Source of the DNA: Dyella sp. 2HG41-7 | Lineage (GTDB): Bacteria > Pseudomonadota > Gammaproteobacteria > Xanthomonadales > Rhodanobacteraceae | NCBI RefSeq assembly: GCF_021390675.1 | Contig: NZ_JAJEJV010000004.1 | Location: 3,658,001-3,722,000 of the forward strand | Reading direction: 5' to 3' | DNA: 64,000 bases | Shown here: in pieces, positions 1 through 8,922 of the stretch | Numbering within the stretch: position 1 is the stretch's first letter | How the letters are laid out: every line of letters starts with the position of its first letter | The notes under the pieces: generated by a model | What the model saw: the letters and a program-made list of their open reading frames with translations, nothing else | Told to the model about the DNA's origin: nothing | Databases searched by the model: none | Made by a program: the position numbers and the translations under genes

Positions 1-664
1 TGCGCATCGGCAGATGCAGCTTATTGTCTTGCCACACACCATCGAGTTCGTCCGGCGTAACGAACACCGGCGACAACGCAGAACGTGGCTTCGATTGCAG
101 AAAACCGAAACCCTTCGCAAGCTCGCCAGGAATAAGACCGCGCAAACTCACGTCGTTGACCAAGCCAACCAATTGGATGTGTTCAGCGGCCTGCGCAACG
201 GTCATCGCCATCGGCACGTCGTCAGTGATCACGACGACTTCCGCTTCCAGATCGATGCCGTAATCTTCGCTCGGCACCACCACCGGATCGCGTGGCCCCA
301 GAAAACCTGCACTGGTCGCTTGATACATCAACGGATCGACGTAGAACGATTCAGGAACTTCCGCGCCACGCGCACGACGCACACGTTCGACATGCGGCAG
401 ATACGCACTGCCGTCGACAAATTCGTAAGCGCGCGGCAACGGCGCGGCAAGCTTGGTCATGTCGAGCGCAAACGCGCCGGATGCCTTGCCTGCATTGAGC
501 TCGTCCGACAACGCATTCAAGCGCGGCGCGATGTTCGACCAATCGTCGAGCGCCGCCTGCATCGTCGCGGCGATGCCGGTCGCTTTCACCGCGTGCGTAA
601 GATCGCGACTCACCACGACCAGCGTACCGTCGCGACCGCCTTCCTTGAGACTGCCCAGTTTCAT
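1..664 (-). CDS. fahA: Fumarylacetoacetate hydrolase family protein (3' end outside window)
   Basis: About 221 residues from the start are visible; the C-terminal third lies beyond the left edge. The protein begins MKLGSLKEGGRDG and reads through the FAH fold, including the LEAEVVVITDDVP stretch that carries metal-ligand acidic residues and the VNDVSLRGLIPGE loop. FAH cleaves fumarylacetoacetate to fumarate and acetoacetate, the last step of tyrosine/homogentisate breakdown. It lies directly downstream of hmgA, and with hppD further upstream on the same strand this makes a tyrosine catabolic operon. Family is sure; the exact substrate is inferred from this context. Confidence 0.88.
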   Translation of the reverse strand, partial: MKLGSLKEGGRDGTLVVVSRDLTHAVKATGIAATMQAALDDWSNIAPRLNALSDELNAGKASGAFALDMTKLAAPLPRAYEFVDGSAYLPHVERVRRARGAEVPESFYVDPLMYQATSAGFLGPRDPVVVPSEDYGIDLEAEVVVITDDVPMAMTVAQAAEHIQLVGLVNDVSLRGLIPGELAKGFGFLQSKPRSALSPVFVTPDELDGVWQDNKLHLPMR

Positions 665-665
665 G

Positions 666-734
666 TCATTGCTCCGCCGGCTGCGCAACCGCGCGGCCTT
701 TCACGTAGTCGATGTGCAGCGATGCGCAGGTCAC
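666..734 (-). CDS. Candidate 22-residue micro-ORF between hmgA and fahA
   Basis: A GTG start overlaps the hmgA stop as GTGA, and the frame ends in TGA one base before the fahA ATG (TGACATG). It would encode about 22 residues including [10 protein letters not shown]. The exact fit between two genes suggests either a translated microprotein or a coupling device that carries ribosomes from hmgA to fahA. It has no recognisable family and is too short to judge by composition. It could be chance. Confidence 0.3.
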   Translation of the reverse strand: MTCASLHIDYVKGRAVAQPAEQ

Positions 735-2029
735 GCACGCTCCGGATTGAAATGCTTTTTGATGCCCTGCCAGCACGTGTAGTAATCGCGCTGCAGCAGC
801 GGCGTATCGAGCGCCTGCATCGTCGGATGAATGACTTTGCGCGTTTCGAACATAAACGCCATGGTGCCGGTGAGATGATCGGGCTTACTGATATCCGCGA
901 CCGTCGCTTTTTCGAAGCTCGCCGCATCCGGTCCATGACCGCTCATGCAGTTATGCAGACTCGCGCCGCCCGGCGCAAAACCGCCGGCCTTTGCGTCGTA
1001 CACGCCTTCGATCAAGCCCATAAATTCGCTGGCGATATTGCGATGGAAATACGGCGGACGGAACGTATGCTCGGCCACCAGCCAGCGCGGCGGGAAGATT
1101 ACGAAATCCACATTCGCGGTGCCGGGTGTATCGCTGGGCGAGGTAAGCACGGTGAAGATCGACGGATCTGGATGATCCACGCTGATCGAACCGACCGTAT
1201 TGAAGTGCGTGAGATCGTATTTGTAGGGCGCGTAATTGCCGTGCCACGCGACCACGTCCAACGGCGAATGATCGATGCTCGCGTTCCACAACGAACCTTG
1301 AAACTTCGCGATCAATTCGAAGTTGCCTTCCACGTCTTCGTACGCCGCGTGCGGCGTGAGAAAGTCGCGCGGCAAGGCCATGGAGTTAGCGCCGATCGGA
1401 CCGTTATCGGGCAGGCGCAGCAAGCTGCCGAAATTCTCCGCGACATAACCGCGCGCTTCGGCATCCATCAGTTCCACGCGAAAACGTACGCCGCGCGGAA
1501 TCACGGCAATCTCGAGCGGCTTGACGTCGAGCACGCCAAACTCAGTGGCGATGCGCAGTCGCCCAAGTTGCGGCACGATCAGCAATTCGCCGTCGGCGTC
1601 GTAGAAGAAGCGTCCCTGCATGGAACGATTCGCGGCGTAGATATGAATGCCGCAACCGGCCTGCTCCGCGGGACCGCCGTTGCCGGCGACCGTCACCAGA
1701 CCATCGACGAAATCCGTCGGCGGGCCCGGTATCGGCCACGGGTCCCAACGCAACTGATTGGGTGTCGGCGGCGCTTCGTCGAAGCGATTGTGAAAAGTGG
1801 TGTGCGGACGCGGCTCGAACGGCTTGTGCATGGCCGCCGGACGAATGCGATACAGCCAGCTGCGCCGATTGCTATGCCGCGGCGCGGTGAATGCGCTGCC
1901 GGAAAGCTGCTCCGCATACAAACCGTGCGCCACGCGCTGCGGCGAATTCTGGCCGACCGGAAGCACGCCCGGAATCGCTTCGCTGGCAAATTCGTTGCCG
2001 AAGCCGGATTGGTAGCCGTTCGAATGCAT
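731..2029 (-). CDS. hmgA: Homogentisate 1,2-dioxygenase
   Basis: 432 residues, the usual length for the family. The N-terminus ([13 protein letters not shown]) is the hallmark of HmgA, and the C-terminal cupin half has the iron-ligand region with [16 protein letters not shown] and the [11 protein letters not shown] segment. It opens the ring of homogentisate to maleylacetoacetate in tyrosine and phenylalanine degradation, in the cytoplasm. It sits between hppD upstream and fahA downstream, all on the minus strand. No maleylacetoacetate isomerase is visible in the window; it may lie beyond the left edge. Confidence 0.97.
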   Translation of the reverse strand: MHSNGYQSGFGNEFASEAIPGVLPVGQNSPQRVAHGLYAEQLSGSAFTAPRHSNRRSWLYRIRPAAMHKPFEPRPHTTFHNRFDEAPPTPNQLRWDPWPIPGPPTDFVDGLVTVAGNGGPAEQAGCGIHIYAANRSMQGRFFYDADGELLIVPQLGRLRIATEFGVLDVKPLEIAVIPRGVRFRVELMDAEARGYVAENFGSLLRLPDNGPIGANSMALPRDFLTPHAAYEDVEGNFELIAKFQGSLWNASIDHSPLDVVAWHGNYAPYKYDLTHFNTVGSISVDHPDPSIFTVLTSPSDTPGTANVDFVIFPPRWLVAEHTFRPPYFHRNIASEFMGLIEGVYDAKAGGFAPGGASLHNCMSGHGPDAASFEKATVADISKPDHLTGTMAFMFETRKVIHPTMQALDTPLLQRDYYTCWQGIKKHFNPERA

Positions 2030-2157
2030 GTGAAGTGCTCTTGCCTAGCGGTTACTCCCTCGCGCTCCAGCGGAGTGAGGGGCCAATCGTGCTTGGAAGA
2101 AAATAACGAGCGATGGTTCTGTTGAAGTTCGGAGAAACCGTTTTCCCCTGCACTTCA

Positions 2158-2181
2158 CCCGTCTCCTATGAGGGAGACGGG
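2158..2181 (-). terminator. Stem-loop between hppD and hmgA
   Basis: CCCGTCTCC and GGAGACGGG form a 9-bp stem about a dozen bases past the hppD stop. There is no T-run on the minus strand, so it is more likely an attenuating or mRNA-processing hairpin between hppD and hmgA than a strong terminator. Confidence 0.4.
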
Positions 2182-2192
2182 CACGAAAAACA

Positions 2193-3287
2193 TTACAACA
2201 CGCCGCGCTTCATCTGGTCGCGTTCGATCGATTCGAACAGCGCCTGGAAGTTGCCTTCGCCGAAACCTTCGTTGCCTTTGCGCTGAATAATTTCGAAGAA
2301 GATCGGGCCGATATTGTTCTGCGTAAAGATTTGCAGCAGTTTGCGCTGCTTGGTTTCCGGATCGGCATCGATCAGGATCTTGTTCTTCGCCAGACGCGGC
2401 ACGTCTTCGCCATGGTTGGGAATGCGCATATCGATCACGTCGAAATACGTATCGGGCGTATCCAGAAACGCCACGCCCTTGGCGCGCATCGCTTCCACGG
2501 TGTCGTAGATGTTGTCGGTGAAACACGCGATGTGCTGAATGCCTTCACCGTGATACGCGTCGAGGTATTCGTTGATCTGGCTCTTCGGATCGCTCGACTC
2601 GTTAAGCGGAATGCGCACGATGCCATCCGGCGCCGTCATCGCCTTGGAGACGAGGCCGGTCTTCGCACCCTTGATGTCGAAGTAGCGAATCTCGCGGAAG
2701 TTGAACAGGCGCTCGTAGTAATCGGACCACTTCTGCATGTTGCCGAAGTAGAGGTTGTGCGTGAGGTGATCGATAAAGGTCAGCCCGAAACCGGCGGGAT
2801 GTTGTTCGGCGCCCGGAATCGGCTCGTAATTGCCGTCGTAAATCGACCCGGCGTCGCCGTAACGATCGATCAGATAAAGCATGCAATCGCCGATACCCTT
2901 CACCACCGGCGCCTGTACGGCTTTGCTTTCGGCCTTGTGCGTCAACGCCTCGCCACCGTTGCCCAGAACAACCTTCAGCACGTCGGCCGCGGGCTTCTGG
3001 AAGCGGATCGCAAAGCCGCACGCGCAAGGCCCGTGCTGCGCAGCGAAGTCGGCGGCGAAGGAGTCGGGATCTTCGTTGATCAGGAAGTTCACGCCGCCCT
3101 GGCGATACACCGTGATGGGTCGGCTTTTGTGCTTGAGCACCGCCGAAAAGCCCATGTTCTGGAATAACCTATGCAACTCGCCGCCTCGGCCCGCCGGTGC
3201 GGCGAATTCAACGAATTCGAATCCGTTGATGCCCATGGGGTTCTCGAAAGTGGTCACGTGCATGCCGAGGTTGGGCTGGGCGTTCAT
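2193..3287 (-). CDS. hppD: 4-Hydroxyphenylpyruvate dioxygenase
   Basis: 364 residues, normal for bacterial HPPD. It converts 4-hydroxyphenylpyruvate to homogentisate. Two VOC-type domains are present; the C-terminal catalytic one carries the iron ligands in TFIDHLTHNL, GIQHIACFTDNI and GPIFFEIIQRKG, followed by the typical GFGEGNFQALFESIERDQ tail. The start (MNAQPNLGMHVTTFENP) follows a purine-rich stretch. It is the first gene of the hppD-hmgA-fahA series and faces a divergent MarR regulator across a 113-bp gap with a palindromic operator candidate. Confidence 0.97.
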   Translation of the reverse strand: MNAQPNLGMHVTTFENPMGINGFEFVEFAAPAGRGGELHRLFQNMGFSAVLKHKSRPITVYRQGGVNFLINEDPDSFAADFAAQHGPCACGFAIRFQKPAADVLKVVLGNGGEALTHKAESKAVQAPVVKGIGDCMLYLIDRYGDAGSIYDGNYEPIPGAEQHPAGFGLTFIDHLTHNLYFGNMQKWSDYYERLFNFREIRYFDIKGAKTGLVSKAMTAPDGIVRIPLNESSDPKSQINEYLDAYHGEGIQHIACFTDNIYDTVEAMRAKGVAFLDTPDTYFDVIDMRIPNHGEDVPRLAKNKILIDADPETKQRKLLQIFTQNNIGPIFFEIIQRKGNEGFGEGNFQALFESIERDQMKRGVL

Positions 3288-3362
3288 AGCGCTCTCCTGA
3301 AGTAAGTCGATGCGCGACGGCGACTGCGACAGCGTGCCACCATCGGGATCAGGCCACCGTTA

Positions 3363-3380
3363 TAGTTACAATTGAAACTA
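3363..3380. promoter_or_regulatory. Near-palindromic operator between hppD and marR
   Basis: TAGTTACAATTGAAACTA is an 18-bp dyad with 16 of 18 positions symmetric around CAATTG. It lies in the divergent gap, about 20 bp before the MarR start and 75 bp before the hppD start. Size and AT-rich symmetric form are those of MarR-family sites, so it is the likely binding site for the adjacent regulator. Confidence 0.6.
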
Positions 3381-3400
3381 ATTGCAAGGAACACTGCCGC

Positions 3401-3889
3401 ATGTCGCATTCGCGTAAGCCCGCCCCCGCCGGAGCCGAGCACGCTCCCTTGGAGCTGGAGCACTTCCTGCCCTACCGGCTGTCGATTCTGTCGAACACGG
3501 TGAGCCAGGCGATCGCGAACGACTACCAGCGACGTTACGACCTCAGCATGACGGAATGGCGTGTGATGGCCGTGCTGGCGCGCTTCCACGGCCTCTCCGC
3601 TCGCGAAGTAGCCGAACGCACCGCGATGGACAAGGTCGCCGTCAGCCGTGCCCTGGCCCGTCTGGTGGAGGCCGGTCGCGTGCACCGCGAAACGCACGGC
3701 GGCGACAAACGCCGTTCCGTGCTGAATCTCACTGAGGCCGGATGGCTGATCCACGACGACATCGCGCCCATGGCGCGGGCACGCGAGCGGGATGTGCTGG
3801 CGAAGCTGGATACCGACGAGCAGCAATGGCTGACGCGAATTCTCGACAAATTGCTTGGAGCACCCAAAAACGAAAACGGCGAGCGATAA
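3401..3889 (+). CDS. MarR family transcriptional regulator
   Basis: 162 residues. The winged-helix domain spans roughly residues 30-140, with the recognition region LSAREVAERTAMDKVAVSRALARLVEAGRV and the wing RETHGGDKRRSV. It is divergent from hppD, and the shared gap has an 18-bp palindrome, so it most likely represses the homogentisate pathway and itself, with an aromatic intermediate as inducer. That role is inference from position. Its stop codon lies inside the stem of the downstream terminator. Confidence 0.9.
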   Translation: MSHSRKPAPAGAEHAPLELEHFLPYRLSILSNTVSQAIANDYQRRYDLSMTEWRVMAVLARFHGLSAREVAERTAMDKVAVSRALARLVEAGRVHRETHGGDKRRSVLNLTEAGWLIHDDIAPMARARERDVLAKLDTDEQQWLTRILDKLLGAPKNENGER

Positions 3890-3904
3890 AAATCGCTCGC
3901 CGTT
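3875..3904. terminator. Bidirectional terminator between marR and the POT transporter gene
   Basis: AACGGCGAGCGAT and ATCGCTCGCCGTT form a 13-bp perfect stem around an AAAA loop. It overlaps the marR stop codon and lies between convergent genes. Confidence 0.8.
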
Positions 3905-3932
3905 GTTCTTTAGTTGCGAGATTTGTGCGACG

Positions 3933-5441
3933 TTATTTCACGCCGTGCATCAGCCGGTTGATCAACGGCGAGACCAGCAACAACAACACGCCGGCGCCCA
4001 CTAACAGCCAGAAGCCGAAGGTGAACCCGCCCAGGGCAGAAGCAGCCGTCATGCCGTTGGCGCCGCTGATATAGCTGGCCACCATGCCGGACAAATTGCC
4101 GCCCACGGCCAACGACAAAAACCATCCGCCCATCGCCACGCCGACCAGTCGCGGCGGCGCCAGCTTGGTGACCATCGACAAACCGATTGGCGACAAGCAC
4201 AACTCGCCGACGGTCTGCAGCACGTAACACAGCGCCAGCGGCCAGAACGGAATCAAGTTTCCGCCTTCGCCGATCAACCGCGACAACGCAAACATCAGGC
4301 CCGCGAATCCAAGCCCATTGAAGATCAGGCCCAGGCCGAACTTGCGCGGAATCGAAGGCTCCCTATGCCGCTTGCTGAGCAGGCCCCAGGTCAGCGACAC
4401 CACCGGCGCCAACACAATGATCGCGAGCGGGCTGACCGACTGGAACCACGCCGTCGGGAAAACCCAGCCGCCCGGCATCCGGCGGTCGACAAGATTTTCC
4501 GCAAGGAAATTGAACGAGGTGCCGAGCTGGTAATAGAACGTCCAGAACAGCACGTTGAACGCGAAAATAATCAACATCGCGATAACGCGATCGAGCTGCG
4601 CTTTGTCGTGACGTTTCGCTTCGACGATCAGCGATGCTGCCACGATCACGAACAACGGCGCCAATACCAGCGAAAGACGTTCCGCCGCGAACTTCAACAG
4701 CAGGTACACCAGCGGCACGGCAATCGCGATGCCTACCAGCACCCACACCACACGCATCAAACTTTCCGCACCCGGCGCCGGACGCCCCACGCCGCGAAGG
4801 CCGCGCCGACCGAACCAGAACCAGAGCAGGCTCAAGGCCATGCCGATACCTGCGGCCGCGAACACCACCCTGTAGTTCTGCTGCAACGGCGTGCCGGTGA
4901 AATACGCAGCCATCCATCCGGTCAACAGCGGCGCGATCAACGCACCGAAATTGATGCCCATGTAGAACAGCGTAAAACCACGGTCGCGGCGCTCGTCGCC
5001 GACGCCGTACAACTGCCCGACCATCGAGGAAATATTCGGCTTGAACAAGCCGTTGCCGACAATCACCAAAGCCAACCCGACCAAAAGCAGATCTTTGTCC
5101 GGCAGCATCATCACGAACAGGCCGAGGCCCATCACCGCCGCACCGACGAGGATCGAGCGCTGGTAGCCGATCACTTTGTCCGCGACATAACCGCCGAAAA
5201 TCGCGCTGCCGTAAACCAGCGCGGTGTAGGCGCCGTAAATCGTGCTGGCCCAGGCTTGGCCGGACGCGTTGCCGTGATAGAACTGCGCCACGATATAGAA
5301 CGCCAACGACCAGCTCACGCTGTAGAACGCGAACCGCTCCCAGAACTCGGTCATAAACAACATCCACAACGGACGCGGATGGCCAAGCGTCTGCGGAAAG
5401 TCGGGCGCGTTGCCCACGCCGGCTTCGGAACTCTGGCTCAC
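3933..5441 (-). CDS. Proton-dependent oligopeptide transporter (POT/PTR family)
   Basis: 502 residues with a 12-14 helix MFS layout. The N-terminus has the POT signature region: MTEFWERFAFYS (the E-x-x-E-R-like proton-coupling motif in TM1), then YGAYTALVYGSAIFGGYVAD and FYMGINFGALIAPLLTG. It imports di- and tripeptides with protons across the inner membrane. Placed beside aromatic amino acid catabolism, it may supply peptides as amino acid sources. The C-terminal end meets marR at a bidirectional terminator. Confidence 0.93.
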   Translation of the reverse strand: MSQSSEAGVGNAPDFPQTLGHPRPLWMLFMTEFWERFAFYSVSWSLAFYIVAQFYHGNASGQAWASTIYGAYTALVYGSAIFGGYVADKVIGYQRSILVGAAVMGLGLFVMMLPDKDLLLVGLALVIVGNGLFKPNISSMVGQLYGVGDERRDRGFTLFYMGINFGALIAPLLTGWMAAYFTGTPLQQNYRVVFAAAGIGMALSLLWFWFGRRGLRGVGRPAPGAESLMRVVWVLVGIAIAVPLVYLLLKFAAERLSLVLAPLFVIVAASLIVEAKRHDKAQLDRVIAMLIIFAFNVLFWTFYYQLGTSFNFLAENLVDRRMPGGWVFPTAWFQSVSPLAIIVLAPVVSLTWGLLSKRHREPSIPRKFGLGLIFNGLGFAGLMFALSRLIGEGGNLIPFWPLALCYVLQTVGELCLSPIGLSMVTKLAPPRLVGVAMGGWFLSLAVGGNLSGMVASYISGANGMTAASALGGFTFGFWLLVGAGVLLLLVSPLINRLMHGVK

Positions 5442-5525
5442 GGATTTCCCCTAGGGCTTCAAAGGCAAGAGATGTAACGAGCTGAGCACACTTCCGTCAA
5501 ATGCATTGCAGCAAGGTCGGCCGAT

Positions 5526-5647
5526 CGTCATTCCGGCGAAGGCCGGAATCCAGTTCGAACATGGTGTGCGAAGCACTCAACAAAAAGACGTTTCGCGTGC
5601 TGCGCACTACGTAATTCAACTGGATTCCGGCCTTCGCCGGAATGACG
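5526..5647. repeat. Inverted pair of REP-like repeats
   Basis: A 28-bp unit beginning CGTCATTCCGGCGAAGGCCG (5526-5553) is repeated exactly in inverted orientation at 5620-5647, with 66 bp between. Each unit is itself a hairpin. A close variant pair with the same layout is at 58590-58668. This is the BIME arrangement of REP elements, which are usually mobilised by RAYT transposases; none is in the window. It sits downstream of the dioxygenase gene and upstream of the transporter gene. Confidence 0.85.
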
Positions 5648-5660
5648 ATCCAGTGTGAAT

Positions 5661-6509
5661 TTAGCTTCCCAGCACCGTGCGAACGTCCAGCAGCTCCGGA
5701 AAGAACTCCAGATCCAGCGCTTTTTTCAAGAACGCCACGCCCGAGGAACCACCGGTGCCACGACGGTGTCCGATGATGCGCTCGACCACTTTCATATGGC
5801 GGAAACGCCAAAGCTGGAAACTCTCTTCGATATCCACCAGCTGCTCGCACATGTGGTACTCCGGCCAAAACTCGGTCGGCGCTTCGTAGATGCGCTTCAA
5901 CACCGGCAACAAACCTTCATGACGTTGATAAGGCTCGCTCCAATCGCGCTCCACCCGCTCCGCCGGCACCGCATGGCCGCGACGCGCGAGATAACGCAGA
6001 AATTCGTCGTACAGCCCTGGGGTTTCCAGCGTTTCGCGCAACGTCGCCTGCGCAGCGGGGTCGTAATCGAACACCTGCAGCATCTGCGCGTTCTTGTTGC
6101 CCAGCATGAATTCGATTACGCGGTATTGCAGCGACTGAAAACCCGACGAAGAACCCAGCACGTCGCGAAATTCCAGATATTCCGACGGCGTAAGCGTTTC
6201 CAGCACGGCCCATTGCTCGAACAGTTGCCGTTGAATGTGCTTCACCCGCGCAAGATCTTTGAGGCTGCTGTTCAAGTCATCGGTGCGCAAGTTTGCGACC
6301 GCGGACTTCAGCTCGTGGATCATCAGCTTCATCCACAGCTCGGCTACCTGGTGCATCAGGATGAACAGCGTTTCGTTGTGAAGCGGAGGCTGGCTCAAGG
6401 GTTGCTGGGCGCTCAGCAGCTGGTCCAGGCGCAGGTAGCCGCTGTAGGTCATCCGGCCGTTCAGGTCGAGCTCGATGCCCGCCTCGAGGTCACGCTTATT
6501 GTCGGTCAT
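5661..6509 (-). CDS. kynA: Tryptophan 2,3-dioxygenase
   Basis: 282 residues, the normal bacterial size. Conserved features include [16 protein letters not shown] near the N-terminus, the heme-pocket segment [18 protein letters not shown] and the C-terminal substrate loop [13 protein letters not shown]. It oxidises L-tryptophan to N-formylkynurenine in the kynurenine pathway. No kynurenine formamidase or kynureninase is nearby. It is divergent from the dehydrogenase operon; together with hppD-hmgA-fah it makes this end of the window an aromatic amino acid degradation region. Confidence 0.96.
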   Translation of the reverse strand: MTDNKRDLEAGIELDLNGRMTYSGYLRLDQLLSAQQPLSQPPLHNETLFILMHQVAELWMKLMIHELKSAVANLRTDDLNSSLKDLARVKHIQRQLFEQWAVLETLTPSEYLEFRDVLGSSSGFQSLQYRVIEFMLGNKNAQMLQVFDYDPAAQATLRETLETPGLYDEFLRYLARRGHAVPAERVERDWSEPYQRHEGLLPVLKRIYEAPTEFWPEYHMCEQLVDIEESFQLWRFRHMKVVERIIGHRRGTGGSSGVAFLKKALDLEFFPELLDVRTVLGS

Positions 6510-6664
6510 GTGGCCCGCAAACCCGCAAAAAGACTCAACTTACCCGCCACGGTACTGACCCGTGCGCGGGCGCTCATGCTGCAGTGTACCTTGCGACGCA
6601 ACATGCCGGCCTGCTAAAAAATGGCGTTTGTCTGGGTCAAAAGGTGCGCTTTGGACTACACACA

Positions 6665-6686
6665 TTACGTGGTGACGCCCACGTAA
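6665..6686. promoter_or_regulatory. Perfect 8-bp inverted repeat upstream of the E1alpha gene
   Basis: TTACGTGG-N6-CCACGTAA lies 92 bp before the E1alpha start and 155 bp before the divergent kynA start. The symmetry and the spacing of half-sites (one helical turn and a half, centre to centre) suggest a dimeric repressor site. No cognate regulator gene is adjacent. Confidence 0.45.
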
Positions 6687-6778
6687 AATAAGTCAAAGCA
6701 TCCTAGCGCGTTCGGCCCCACTGGATGGGCCGCGCCTCCCCCGCAGTGTTTCCCCTTACCCTAATACGGGAGCGAGTC

Positions 6779-7864
6779 GTGTCCATCGCCGCCAAGTTTG
6801 AAATCGAATATCTGCAATATCTCGATGCCGAAGGCAAGCAGGTCCGTGACGATCTGCCTGCATTCGCCAAAGACCTCGACCATATGGTCGAGCTGTACAA
6901 ATTGATGATGTCCACCCGCGTGTTCGACGCGAAATCGGTGGCACTGCAACGTACCGGCAAGCTGGGCACTTATGCAAGTTGCCTGGGTCACGAAGCCGCA
7001 CACGTCGGCATCGGCAGTTCCATGAAGCCTGAAGACGTGCTCGCCCCGAGCTATCGCGAATACGGCGCACAGCTCTATCGCGGCGTGCAGCCGCGCGAGG
7101 TGTACATGTATTGGGGCGGCGACGAACGCGGCAACGATTATCAGAAAGAACCGGCGCGCCACGATTTCGCATGGTCGGTGCCGATTGCCACGCAGTGCCT
7201 GCACGCCGCCGGCTCCGCGCTCGCCTTCAAGATTCGCAACGAAAAGCGCGTTGCCGTGTGCACGATCGGCGACGGTGGTTCGTCAAAGGGCGACTTCTAC
7301 GGCGCCATCAATATCGCCGGTGCGCAAAACCTGCCGATGGTCGCGGTGATCGTCAACAACCAGTGGGCGATTTCGGTGCCGCGCAAGATCCAGTCCGGTG
7401 CGCCGACACTGGCGCAGAAAGGTATCGCCGCAGGCCTCTACTCCATCCAGGTCGACGGCAACGACATCATCGCCGTGCGCAAGGCGATGGAAGATGCGCT
7501 CGAACGCGCGCGTTCCGGCCAGGGCGGCAGCGTGCTTGAGCTGGTGACGTATCGTTTGAGCGATCACACCACCGCCGATGACGCACGCCGTTATCGCGGC
7601 GAACAGGAAGTGAAAGACGCCTGGGCGAAAGAACCCATGAAGCGCCTGCGCAACTGGCTGGTCGCCAAGAAAGTGTGGGACGACAAGAAAGAAGAGGCCT
7701 GGAAAGCCGAGTGCGACGATTGGATGGATAACGAGGTGAATGCGTACCTCGAAACCAAAACCCAACCGGTCACGGCGATGTTCGACTACACCTTCGCCGA
7801 AGTTCCGGCAGATCTCGCCAAACAGCGCGACCTCGCGCTCTCGCTCGACAAGAAGGCGCACTAA
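6779..7864 (+). CDS. pdhA: 2-Oxo acid dehydrogenase E1 alpha subunit (pyruvate or branched-chain type)
   Basis: 361 residues from a GTG start that follows CGGGAG at good spacing; a frame-open extension to 6725 lacks such a site. The thiamine diphosphate motif GDGGSSKGDFYGA...VNNQWAIS is intact, and SCLGHEAAHVGIG and SYREYGA are typical of heterotetrameric E1. With E1beta it decarboxylates a 2-oxo acid and passes the acyl group to the E2 lipoyl domain. Gammaproteobacteria of this group usually also have a homodimeric AceE, so this copy may serve branched-chain 2-oxo acids, supplying primers for iso fatty acids. The substrate cannot be settled from sequence alone. Confidence 0.9.
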   Translation: MSIAAKFEIEYLQYLDAEGKQVRDDLPAFAKDLDHMVELYKLMMSTRVFDAKSVALQRTGKLGTYASCLGHEAAHVGIGSSMKPEDVLAPSYREYGAQLYRGVQPREVYMYWGGDERGNDYQKEPARHDFAWSVPIATQCLHAAGSALAFKIRNEKRVAVCTIGDGGSSKGDFYGAINIAGAQNLPMVAVIVNNQWAISVPRKIQSGAPTLAQKGIAAGLYSIQVDGNDIIAVRKAMEDALERARSGQGGSVLELVTYRLSDHTTADDARRYRGEQEVKDAWAKEPMKRLRNWLVAKKVWDDKKEEAWKAECDDWMDNEVNAYLETKTQPVTAMFDYTFAEVPADLAKQRDLALSLDKKAH

Positions 7865-7867
7865 GCC

Positions 7868-8848
7868 ATGGCACAAATCACTCTTATCGAAGCCGTCACC
7901 CAGGCTCTTGCATATGAAATGGCGCACGACGAAAGCGTCGTCGTGTTGGGCGAAGACGTCGGCGTGAACGGCGGCGTGTTCCGCGCCACACAAGGTCTGC
8001 AGGAAAAGTTCGGCGAGTTGCGCGTGCTCGACACGCCGCTGGACGAAACCACCATCGCCGGCGTCACCGTCGGTCTCGCCGCACAAGGCATGAAGCCGGT
8101 GGCTGAAGCGCAGTTCGAAGGCTTCATCTATCCGATGATGGAACAGATCGCCTGCCATGCCGCGCGTCTGCGCAACCGCACGCGCGGTCGCATCACCGTG
8201 CCGGCCGTGTGGCGCGCACCGTGGGGCGGCGGCATTCGCGCGCCGGAGCATCACTCCGAAGCGAACGAACATCTGTTCACCAACATTCCCGGCCTGCGCG
8301 TAGTGATGCCTTCCTCGCCCGCGCGCGCTTACGGTCTGCTGCTTGCCGCGATTCGCGATCCGGATCCGGTGATGTTCTTCGAGCCCAAGCGCATCTACCG
8401 CCAGTACAAAGAAGAAGTGCCGGACGACGGCGAAGCCTTGCCGCTCGACGTGTGCTTCGTACTGCGCGATGGCACCGACGTCACCATCGTGACGTGGGGC
8501 GCGCAGGTGAAAGAAGCGCTGGAAGCTGCTGACGCGCTGGCCGAAGAAGGCATCAGCGCCGAAGTGATCGACGTCGCCACGCTTACGCCGCTGGATTTCG
8601 ACACGATCGCCGAATCGGTGCAGAAAACCGGTCGTTGCGTGATCGTGCACGAAGCGCCGAAGACCGCCGGTTTCGGCGCCGAAATCGCCGCGCGCGTCGC
8701 CGAAGAATGTCTTTACGAATTGCTGGCGCCGGTCGAACGCGTCACCGGTTACGACACGCACATTCCGCTGTTCCGCTTGGAGATGAAATATCTGCCGAGC
8801 ACGGAACGCGTGGTCGAAGCCGCCAAGCGTACGCTCGCAGCAAGCTGA
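7868..8848 (+). CDS. pdhB: 2-Oxo acid dehydrogenase E1 beta subunit
   Basis: 326 residues starting 3 bp after the E1alpha stop. The transketolase pyrimidine-binding domain is at the N-terminus (VLGEDVGVNGGVFRAT, DTPLDETTIAGVTVG) and the C-terminal transketolase domain follows (VTWGAQVKEALEAA, EAPKTAGFGAEIAARV). It completes the alpha2beta2 E1. It ends about 75 bp before E2, with a small hairpin repeat in that gap. Confidence 0.95.
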   Translation: MAQITLIEAVTQALAYEMAHDESVVVLGEDVGVNGGVFRATQGLQEKFGELRVLDTPLDETTIAGVTVGLAAQGMKPVAEAQFEGFIYPMMEQIACHAARLRNRTRGRITVPAVWRAPWGGGIRAPEHHSEANEHLFTNIPGLRVVMPSSPARAYGLLLAAIRDPDPVMFFEPKRIYRQYKEEVPDDGEALPLDVCFVLRDGTDVTIVTWGAQVKEALEAADALAEEGISAEVIDVATLTPLDFDTIAESVQKTGRCVIVHEAPKTAGFGAEIAARVAEECLYELLAPVERVTGYDTHIPLFRLEMKYLPSTERVVEAAKRTLAAS

Positions 8849-8857
8849 TGCTCTCAG

Positions 8858-8885
8858 CCTCTCCCCCTGCTTGCAGCGGGAGAGG
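8858..8885. repeat. Hairpin repeat between E1beta and E2 genes
   Basis: CCTCTCCC and GGGAGAGG flank CCTGCTTGCAGC. It belongs to the family of CTCCCCTGC(N)TGCAGGGGAG hairpins also found at 32276 and 43036. Inside the operon it could tune E2 expression. Confidence 0.55.
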
Positions 8886-8922
8886 TCAAAAAACGAATCA
8901 TCCACTTTTCGGAACTCCGAAC

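Noticed and set aside
14-2125. A 703-codon open frame on the plus strand across fahA and hmgA.
   Set aside because: It is antisense to two clear enzymes and its sequence is Arg/His-rich and low in normal motifs, typical of a high-GC shadow frame.
7283-8905. A 540-codon open frame on the minus strand within E1alpha/E1beta.
   Set aside because: Antisense shadow; composition rich in His/Arg/Phe without fold signs.
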